In this document: one piece after another, positions 24,780-31,780 of the stretch
How the letters are laid out: each line of letters starts with the position of its first letter
Numbering within the stretch: position 1 is the stretch's first letter
Assembly: GCF_000090795.2 (NCBI RefSeq)
Contig: NW_003546338.1
Coordinates: 210,003 to 241,782 of the forward strand
Reading direction: 5' to 3'
Source of the DNA: Amphimedon queenslandica
Lineage: Eukaryota; Porifera; Demospongiae; Haplosclerida; Niphatidae
Length of the DNA stretch: 31,780 nucleotides
Made by a program: the position numbers and the translations under genes
Notes under the pieces: generated by a model
Told to the model about the DNA's origin: nothing
What the model saw: the letters and a program-made list of their open reading frames with translations, nothing else
The model's database searches: none

Positions 24780-25514
24780 CCCATGGCCGACACATTGAGG
24801 GAAGAGACTCTAGTATTAATTATAAGTTCCACTATAGTATAAACTATCTGAACCCATGGTAGAGAAACACTGTTTTAATTCTTTCTCTTCTCTTAATTTG
24901 TGTCTTATTACTGAATTTCTTAGTAATTATAGCTAGCTCTATTATTACTGTTAAAAACGTAATACATGTACATGTACATGTATGTTTGATAGATCTTACT
25001 CAGCATGCATTATGTAGCATGCAAGCTTGAAATAGCAAACATTTCTATTTTACTGTCACATGCTCTTGCATGCATAGTGTCACTGTATAGTGTCAACATA
25101 GTGTTAACATAGACTAATATGGTGCACAGTGTGAACTTGATGTTAGCAAGAGTAGATGCTAGTACTGAATGAATCAATGCCATATTCATGCATGCATAGA
25201 TAGACAGTAGTAATAGATTACATCATAGTAGTAACAGCATAGGACTTCTTCTACAAAAATGGTCATGTTGGTCAATATAATTAAATAAGTATCAAAATAT
25301 TAATTTAAAAGTGATAAAAGTACAGGAAACACATGTGCATACTCACAAAAGAGTTTTATAATCACTTTAAAACAACCAATTGTTCATACAATTATGAATG
25401 TTATGCAAGAAATGTAATGCATGATTAGTAAATAATTGTGCATGTTTCTCCTACACATATTCAATCAATCCTTTTAAAGCAATGAATAATAAAAATAATG
25501 ATGATGTACTAGCG
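24780..25514. other. Convergent spacer without genes
   Basis: 735 bp between two convergent stop codons. It holds a TACATG array (24962-24983), GCATGC-rich words near 25005-25080 and short repeats of ATAGTGTCAACATAGTGTTA-type sequence at 25084-25110. No coding potential or clear terminators were seen; both 3' UTRs must lie here. Confidence 0.4.
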
Positions 25515-26297
25515 TCATACACACCAGATAAATTCATATCCATTATCAGTTTCTGTTTGAGCATAAGCAATGCCACTATCTGATGTGTGCAATGTATTAA
25601 CGAGTTTTGTACCATAAGCTGAATTCTCTTTCACACTTGGTGACGATATGATTGATGGATATACTGATTCCGTTGGAGTATCAGTCAAGACAACAACTAC
25701 ATCGTCATTTATTCCTAGGAACAAAAATTAATAATATTTACCTCATGATAATTATTTAAGTAATCTGATTAAAATTAATTTAATAGTAGCTCTAGCTAGA
25801 ATGAAAAGCAGTTGAATGTGAGTGTCTTACCATATCCACACCTTTTACCAATTAAAATGACAGCCCCAACTATTAGCAGTACTAATAATGTTAGAAAGAT
25901 TGTTCCTCCAATGCATACTACAATACCAACAAGACCTGATGGAGATAGTTCACTTGTAGCTATAAAATTTAATGTGATTCTAATAAAATACTATTTTTTC
26001 TTACTAGATCTAGATTTAGTTGATGGTGGTAATGTGGATTCTGGTGAAACAATAAAATTTGTTAGTGTAGATGCTGATGTTGAAGTTACAGATACTAGTG
26101 AGCTGGATTCAGTTGTTAATGAATATGTGGTTGTATTTATTTTAGATGTTGCTTGTATGGATATCAATGATGAAGAGTCTGGATCTCCTATAATGATAAC
26201 AGTAAGTGGTTTATCTATAGTATTTTAATTTACCATTTATTATTTGAAGTAAGAGAGAAAGAATAAAGAAGAAAGCCCAATGAAATCTGGAGTACAT
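25515..26297 (-). CDS. Ser/Thr-rich type I membrane protein with tyrosine-bearing tail
   Basis: No known family recognised. Four minus-strand exons in phase: 26297-26234, 26187-26005, 25959-25831, 25714-25515; 191 aa. Exon 1 is a signal peptide (MYSRFHWAFFFILSLLLQII). Exon 2 encodes a Ser/Thr-rich, probably O-glycosylated stalk with several NxS/T sites. Exon 3 encodes the membrane helix (SGLVGIVVCIGGTIFLTLLV then LLIVGAVILIG) and the stop-transfer KRCGYG. Exon 4 encodes a tail of about 70 residues with tyrosines in SVYPSI (fits the ITIM-type S/I/V/LxYxxI/L/V pattern and YxxO sorting signals), AYGTK, AYAQT and GYEFI. The small ectodomain lacks cysteine modules, so ligand binding is not evident. 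A degenerate paralogue lies at 30167-30896. Upstream it faces the Kelch-Death gene across 445 bp. Confidence 0.72.
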
Positions 26298-26742
26298 CTT
26301 TCTTTACTACAGATTGTTAACTATTGGAATGAGCATGTAATAATTCACTTCCTGTTGAATAAACAGCAGGTAAGCAACTAATTTGTAGCTGTGTTATAAC
26401 ATAGATACTGTAGATACAGCATAAATATAATACACAGACCTGTGTATTAGGTGTACAGGTACACCTAATACAGGTGTAACATAATAGGTGTATAGACCTT
26501 TGTAGAGGTCTATGTATTATAGTCTATAGGCTATTTATGGTATACAGTATCTGTGGTTATAATGATATTCACGGATACCATATATGAATTGTCCCACTAC
26601 CATTGTGGAATGTGTGGTTATTATAAGCAAGAGTAGATATGCTGAGAGGCTTGCCCCTAGGCCTAGTCCAAACACCTGAGCTGGCAGCCATAGAGGTAGA
26701 CTGTAGACATAGTATTTATGCTGTAGAGGCCGTTCACTGGAG
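26298..26742. promoter_or_regulatory. Divergent promoter region with internal inverted repeats
   Basis: 445 bp between the start codons of the Ser/Thr-rich membrane protein (-) and the Kelch-Death gene (+). The part nearest the minus-strand gene (to about 26380) is duplicated beside the pseudogene near 30.9 kb. The centre holds the palindromic element at 26394-26562. The stretch 26563-26742 is presumably promoter and 5' UTR of the Kelch gene. Confidence 0.4.
26394..26562. repeat. Inverted-repeat (MITE-like) element with nested palindrome
   Basis: Ends TTATAACATAGATACTGTA (left) and, on the minus strand, TTATAACCACAGATACTGTA (right) form imperfect inverted termini about 30 bp long including CATAAAT. 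Inside, GTATTAGGTGTAC and GTACACCTAATAC (26444-26456 and 26459-26471) are perfect 13-bp arms around a 2-nt loop. No target duplication was identified. Confidence 0.6.
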
Positions 26743-28860
26743 ATGTCATCAAGTAAGCGACCTATTCTCTTTCTTATTCTTTACTCATTTGTATCCTCTG
26801 TTTATCATATAACTATTGACTATAAATTACTGTTACCTCAGTCTTGTTAATGATTTCTATGCATATATATATATATAGTCTATCAACCAGTGAAGAGGAT
26901 TGGTCACTCTAGTGTGCAGGTAGGAGACTACCTGTACATCTGGGGTGGTGGGGAACAACCTGGTCTCCCTGGAGTACACAATAATAAAGAGAAAAAATCA
27001 ATGTGTTCTGTAGTGGAGGTCTGTCATGTACCAACTGGTATGTGGGTACAAAAGCCTACCACTGGTAACCCTCCACTTGGTGTTGAGGGATATACTGCTG
27101 CTGTCATTAGAAATGAGTTATTCTTTTTCGGAGGCTATTGTGGTCATCTTGGCTGTTTTCATAATAGTTTATACAGGTAAACATCAATATTTTACTTATT
27201 ATTATAATATTTTATACAGTTTTAATGTTGATACCTTTAATTGGAAGGAACTTTCTCCTACTACATCTCATCACAGTCCTATGATGAAGGATAACTGTGC
27301 CATGGTTGCATTATGCTTAAATGATGAGGACTATCTTGCAGTAATTGGAGGAGCTGGATCATCTTCTAATAATACCCGACCACAACCTGGTGCCCAGTAC
27401 AGTGGAGATGGTGATTTGCAACGTTGCAATGAAGTACATATGTACAGATTAAAAACTGGTACAGTTGTCTAGCTTTATTGTACATGTACAATGTACATGT
27501 GTGTGTGTGTGCATGTGTGCTATTTAATTATTTTTAGCTACTCTTGTTTTTAGGTAAATGGACTTCACCAACTGTCACTGGAGACAGACCACCTCCTATT
27601 AGTGCCTTCACTTTAACATCAATAACTAATACCACTGCTATATTGTTTGGTGGTAATTTTGGTGACAGAAGGTGTGATGATGTATATGTATTTCAATTTA
27701 CTGATACATCTGTGGTGAGTATATTATTAGTATAACTGCATTAATAACGTATTAAATGTATGTATGTGTGTGGTGAGTGTGATTATGTTAATTAAATATT
27801 TTTCATTATTTTAGAATTGTACAAAGTTTCCTAATCCTAGAGGATCAGTACAATGGCCTAAGGGGAGAAGTGATCATTCCAGTGTATTGATCAACTGTAG
27901 CTCAGGACCACACGTAGTAGTGGTGGGTGGATTAGGTACCAAGGACTGTTGGTTGTTGAATAACAAAATGAAATGGAAACAACTGGTAAGTATAATATAA
28001 TTGTGGTGAGCATGAGTGAGTCCTACCACTGTGATCTATTTGCTTGTACATGTACATGTACATGTATGTTACTCCTTAATGATAATCAATTTAATACAAT
28101 GCAACTAGTTAGTATAGATGCATGTACATATGATAAAGAAATGTAAGATTACATGTATATGCTCTGAGTAGAAAGAACTCATGAAGCTTGCCTTTGTTAT
28201 CATTTGTGAGTGTGATTGACGATGGAGGAGAAATGACGAATAGGGAAAATCATTTTTATTCACCACATTATTTTAAATTATATAGACTTATATACCAGAC
28301 AGTGTCACTGATAGATCTTTTCATTCTCTCTCAGTTTGGAGTGAGACACCTACAACTCACTGGATAATTGAGTTTGGAGGATGGAGAGATGGTTCATTTC
28401 TCAGTGAAACAAAATTTATTGAAATCAGTGAGTATGCAACATTTAAGGTGGATTCTCAATATGACACATGCTCTAGTGTCACAACCAGAGGTGCTGTATA
28501 AACAAATGGGAGCATGTGTCAACGCGTCAGATTAAAAAAATTCTATTCTGATGCATTAACGCATACTCCCATTGGTTTATACAGCACTTCTGGTCATGAA
28601 ACTAGCGCATAAAAAGCAATGCCTCATACTGAGAACCCAATTTTAGTAGATAGTAATTATTATAGTAATAAGTAATTATTAGTAATTATACCATGGTGCG
28701 TGGGTGGTTACCATGGAAACCTTTGATGTTTAGCGGGAGTTATATGCTCATAACCACCCTGCAGACAGTGTGGGTTTTCACAGTTTACTACGCCCTCAAC
28801 CACTTATCTCGAGGGAGTTATGTACCCATACCCACCTCCAGACAGGGATGTATCCTACAC

Positions 28861-28893
<33 letters not shown>

Positions 28894-29555
28894 GTATCGA
28901 GTACTGGTGACTTAGTAGTACAGTCAGTACTGGACATTAATGAATATCAGAAGAGAAGAGTACTGGAGGGACTTGCTAAAGGTACATACATCACTCATAC
29001 ATGTACATGCATGTATACTTGTAGTGTATGGAATTCCCCAATGATAAAACCATATCACCAATTATGTGAATGATTTTGATAATGTGCATGTATTGTATTG
29101 TAATAAGTATAATATACAATATTATACTTCACTTAAGTACTTGTATCATTAATTTGTAGTTCATATAACTAAAGATCCTGCATTATATAAAGGTAAGACT
29201 TTATGAACTACTGAATTATTTTTGACCTAATGAACTTATACATGTAATTATTTGTACAGACATTCTGGACAAGAAGCCACAAACTTATGACCTCCTTAGA
29301 TTATTCAACAGTTCTGCTGCCCATTACAAAGTTATTGGTATTGCATTATCAGTTCCAGTTCGTGACCTCTTACCATATCCAGAGGCTACTACTGATAACC
29401 TAATACTAGTGTTCCAGAGATGGATAGAGTCTGATAAAGGAGTGACCTGGAGGAAAATACTTCAAGTTTGTGAAGATTATCCAGACCAACTAGGACAAGC
29501 AAAAGCTGAAGTGAAAGGATTCTTATCATCAGACCGAGCCCGTAATAGTTATTAA
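26743..29555 (+). CDS. Kelch beta-propeller protein with C-terminal Death domain
   Basis: Nine exons in phase: 26743-26752, 26879-27176, 27220-27458, 27554-27714, 27815-27985, 28286-28427, 28916-28981, 29160-29192, 29260-29555; 471 aa. The start is ATG at 26743 (MSS), forced by the phase of exon 2; the ATG at 26639 is in another frame. Six Kelch-type blades span about residues 1-340, each with a hydrophobic strand followed by paired glycines: YLYIWGGG, LFFFGGY, LAVIGGA, AILFGGN, VVVVGGL, WIIEFGG. A linker (about 341-376, LDINEYQKRRVLEGLAK) leads to a Death-superfamily domain at about 377-460: YDLLRLFNSSAAHYKVIGIA, LSVPVRDLLPY, LILVFQRWIE, GVTWRKILQVCEDY, AEVKGFL, with the two conserved Trp positions of Death domains. 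There is no signal peptide or membrane segment, so it is likely cytosolic. By family logic the propeller would bind a partner and the Death domain would recruit Death-domain adaptors; substrate unknown. The short exons 7 and 8 are the least certain. Confidence 0.82.
28467..28610. repeat. Long imperfect hairpin in Kelch-Death intron 6
   Basis: Two arms of about 65 bp (28467-28531 and 28546-28610) are inverted copies at roughly four of five positions, around a loop of about 14 nt. Best-conserved arm words are GTGCTGTATAAAC and AATGGGAG. It is probably a foldback MITE; an RNA copy would form a long stem. Confidence 0.7.
28725..28850 (+). repeat. Diverged direct repeat in Kelch-Death intron 6, followed by (TTA)n
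   Basis: GCGGGAGTTATATGCTCATA and GAGGGAGTTATGTACCCATA begin two related segments of about 38 bp, both ending in CAGACAG. The block is GC-richer than its surroundings. A TTA-rich microsatellite follows at 28861-28895. The open frame across it starts with intron sequence and only its last third is exon 7. Confidence 0.45.
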
Positions 29556-30166
29556 GAATAACATTGCCTGTGCCAGCTTGTGTGACTGTTTTTATTGTTA
29601 TTAGACAAGTGTGCATAGTTTAATTTTTATATATCCTTCTAGCTGATTGTATGGTTTTTTGCAAGTAACTCGTACTGGCCCTCTCATAGTTGCATGAAAC
29701 TCTTTTCTGCTGTCAGTACTTGTGCAATTTGTATAATATTTGTTAAGTTTGTCAAGTATCAGTGAGTATACATAACTGAAAGATATTCTTACTATAATGT
29801 AACTTACGCTTTAACATGTTGTTGAAGTAACCAGCAAAAGATAACGGTTTCTGATCTCAAGTGAATTACAGTTTTTCTTGTTATAGTGTTAGTATAGAGT
29901 ATTCACATGACTATAGAACATTATTTTGATGCATACTACTCCTTTTCATATGCTGTAATAATTTTTTAATATTAGCCAATGCATTAGAAAACTCCATTGT
30001 ACTTGTAACTCTTATTAATACATGTAGATAGATACCAAAAACACATAAACTTATTGGGAGTAAACTTATTGAAGCAGATGAACCCTCCTAATTCATAAAC
30101 AATTATACATATCTAATGCATACATATCCTACCATCTTTGACAGTATACTATAATATTTATGGTAA
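29556..30166. other. Spacer after the Kelch-Death gene
   Basis: 611 bp of AT-rich sequence containing the 3' UTR of the Kelch-Death gene. No open frame, element or clear canonical AATAAA close to the stop was seen. Confidence 0.35.
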
Positions 30167-30896
30167 GAGTTTTGTACCATAAACTGAATTCTCTTTCACA
30201 CTTGTTGATGATATAATTGATGGATTCATTGATTCCGTTAGAGTATCAGTCAAGGCTACAACTACATTGTCATTTATTCCTAGGAATAGAAGGTAATAAT
30301 ATTACCTCTTTATATTCATGCAATCTGATTAAAATCAATTGAATATCTAGTAGCTCTATCTAAAATGAAACAGTGTGAATGTGAGTGTCTTACCATATCC
30401 ACACCTTTTACCAATTAAAATGACAGCCCCAACTAGACGTCTATTAGCAGTACTAATAATGTTAGAAAGATTGTTCCTCCAATGCATACTATGATACCAA
30501 CAACAAGACCTGCTGGAGATAGTTCACTTGTAGCTACAAAATTTAATGTGATTCTAATAAAATTTTATTAGATCTAATTGTTATTTTTTCTTACTAGATC
30601 TAGATTTAGTTGATGGTGGTAAAGTGGATGCTGATAAAACAAAAAAATTATTAGTGTAGATGCCGATGCTGAAGTTACAGATACTAGTGAGCTGGATTCA
30701 TTTGTTAATGAATATGTGGTTGTCTTTATTCAAAATGTTGCTTGTATATGGATACCAATGATGAAGAGTCTGGATCTCTGGATCTCCTATAATGATAACA
30801 GTAAGTGGTTTATCTATAGTATTTTAATTTACCATTTATTATTTAAAGTAAGAGAGAAAGGATAAAGAAGAAAGCCCAATGAAATCTGGAGTACAT
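30167..30896 (-). pseudogene. Broken tandem paralogue of the Ser/Thr-rich membrane protein
   Basis: Matches 25600-26297 closely through exons and introns in the same orientation. Disabling changes: in the exon 1 equivalent CAA has become TAA within the signal peptide (TTA CTT TAA); the exon 2 equivalent has an 8-bp duplication (TCTGGATC) and other indels; the exon 3 equivalent has an 8-bp insertion at 30435-30442 that puts a stop (GAC GTC TAG) inside the membrane helix; the exon 4 equivalent breaks off, with the tail ending KLLP-stop and the tyrosine of SVYPSI lost (SMNPSI). The homologous start would be at 30896. High intron identity implies a fairly recent duplication. Confidence 0.85.
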
Positions 30897-30985
30897 CTTT
30901 CTTTACTATAGATTGGAATGAGACTTGCCTCTGAATCTTTAATAAATGATTCACTTCTTGTTAAACAACAGGTAAGCAACTAGAC
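30167..30985. repeat. Segmental duplication, copy 2 (copy 1 is 25600-26380)
   Basis: The duplicated block includes the coding part above plus about 90 bp upstream of the start, ending near the shared words AACAGCAGGTAAGCAACTA (26361-26379) and AACAACAGGTAAGCAACTA. Both copies are in direct orientation and flank the Kelch-Death gene. Confidence 0.75.
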
Positions 30986-31324
30986 ATGCCTTTAAATTTA
31001 TGTATAGCAAATTATGCTTTAACTGATGGTGAATTTTTTTTAAAGCAAATTTTAGTAAATTCATAGATTTATAACTGGAAATTTGGTAGTAATTTTAACT
31101 TTAGAGCAGTCAATAATAATACCTATTAGCAATAAATTTGACAACTGGTCATAGAACATGCAGCATAACGAATGAGATTACTGATAATTAGACAAACTAC
31201 TTGTCAAATTTTTTTACCATAATTACTAGAGTAATTTAAATTAAAAAAATTTAGAATATAATCCTGTCAAGCACCAGTTAGTAGACTCTACATTAATTGT
31301 CTTTAGCATCCATTCAATGTCTAT
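30986..31324. other. Spacer without recognised features
   Basis: About 340 bp of AT-rich sequence between the segmental duplication and the stop codon of the Ig-type gene. No open frame or repeat stands out; it should include the 3' UTR of that minus-strand gene. Confidence 0.35.
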
Positions 31325-31780
31325 TCATCCAATAATAGGATCGACCTCATCGTTATTGGCGTCACCATTATTGTTATTAGCTTCATTGTTATTATTATTA
31401 GCTCCATCATTATTGGCTCTATCATTATTAGCTCCATCATTATTGGCTCCATCGTTATTGACCTCATCATTATTGACTCCACCATATTGAGGCCCATCGT
31501 TATGGGCCAAAATTAAATGATTAGCCTCACAATTATTGTCATTATTGGCTCCATCATTATTGGCCTTACCTTTCCATGGTTTCTTCCAGCAGCAAAATGT
31601 CATGATTAATGTAACAATTAAGACACAAATGATAGAAATAGTAGCTGCAAGTATAGTTTTATCATAATTTTTTGGACAATTAATGGGTATAGATGATGAG
31701 TTTAATCTTAAGAATCCATTGCCATCAGGGTATGGAACCATCACTGAGCATGAGTAATTCCCTTTGTTATCATCTGTAAC
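31325..31780 (-). CDS. C-terminal part of an Ig-like membrane protein with Asn/Asp repeat tail; 5' end outside window
   Basis: The open frame enters from the right edge on the minus strand and ends with TGA at 31325-31327. The visible start, DDNKGNYSCSVMVPYP, fits the end of an Ig domain (D-x-G-x-Y-x-C in the F strand, with Asn for the first Gly context). A short membrane-proximal part with one cysteine (IPINCPKNY) leads to a transmembrane helix (TILAATISIICVLIVTLIMT) and the basic stop-transfer CCWKKPWKGK. The cytoplasmic tail of about 90 residues consists largely of pentapeptides of the form (A/V/E)NND(G/E/R), with poly-Asn stretches, and ends DEVDPIIG. No tyrosine-based signalling motif was seen apart from one isolated Tyr (PQYGG). 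Family beyond Ig-like is not recognised, and exon structure upstream is unknown. Confidence 0.65.
   Translation of the reverse strand, partial: VTDDNKGNYSCSVMVPYPDGNGFLRLNSSSIPINCPKNYDKTILAATISIICVLIVTLIMTFCCWKKPWKGKANNDGANNDNNCEANHLILAHNDGPQYGGVNNDEVNNDGANNDGANNDRANNDGANNNNNEANNNNGDANNDEVDPIIG
31340..31565. repeat. 15-bp coding minisatellite in the Ig-type gene tail
   Basis: Variants of the 15-mer TTATTGGCTCCATCA repeat in register with the codons and encode the ANNDG-type pentapeptides on the minus strand. Unit differences are mainly single substitutions. Copy number is likely to vary. Confidence 0.75.

Noticed and set aside
25812-26228. Plus-strand open frame of 138 codons
   Set aside because: Antisense shadow of exons 2 and 3 of the minus-strand Ser/Thr-rich membrane protein, which has signal peptide, splice sites and TM helix in phase.
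26639-26752. ATG at 26639 as start of the Kelch gene (MLRGLPLG...)
   Set aside because: It would splice out of phase with the Kelch exon starting at 26879; ATG at 26743 is in phase.
28693-29073. Open frame with a long poly-Leu stretch
   Set aside because: The Leu run translates a TTA microsatellite in an intron; only 28916-28981 is used as an exon, and the rest lacks splice support.

Overview
The window reads as nuclear DNA of an early-branching animal, most likely a demosponge of the Amphimedon type. This is inference, from AT-rich sequence, many short introns (often 40-300 bp, GT-AG with pyrimidine-poor acceptors), closely packed genes on both strands, abundant TACATG-type motifs, and genes that match animal families (ZC3H14, LAP3, PLEKHG-like RhoGEF, AMOP and IgGFc-binding domains, Death domain). 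No bacterial signals, tRNA or rRNA were seen. All gene models below were built by hand: exons were joined only where splice sites and reading phase agree.

Layout. 1-2967 (-): 5' part of a secreted or cell-surface protein with IgGFc-binding, IPT-like and AMOP domains; it runs off the left edge. 3077-7609 (+): ZC3H14/Nab2-type poly(A)-binding protein with the PWI-like N-terminus and three CCCH fingers, sharing a 109-bp divergent promoter with the first gene. 8019-12435 (-): complete 12-exon M17 leucine aminopeptidase (LAP3) with all metal and active-site residues and a likely mitochondrial presequence. 12834-22758 (+): 21-exon Dbl-family RhoGEF (DH-PH, PLEKHG-like) with a long acidic tail ending in a predicted transmembrane tail anchor.

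From 23.6 kb on, the window holds receptor-like and signalling genes with lineage-specific architecture. 23593-24779 (+) is a small membrane protein with almost no ectodomain and a proline-rich tail. 25515-26297 (-) is a Ser/Thr-rich type I membrane protein with a tyrosine-bearing tail. 26743-29555 (+) is a six-blade Kelch protein fused to a C-terminal Death domain. 30167-30896 (-) is a clearly broken tandem paralogue of the Ser/Thr-rich gene. 31325-31780 (-) is the C-terminal end of an Ig-type membrane protein with an Asn/Asp pentapeptide-repeat tail. Their adjacency may be accidental; a role in recognition or cell-death signalling is only a hypothesis.

Introns and spacers carry several small non-autonomous inverted-repeat elements (MITE-like). 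In two cases a TA-inserting element sits inside another repeat, and the empty site can be recognised in a related copy elsewhere in the window.
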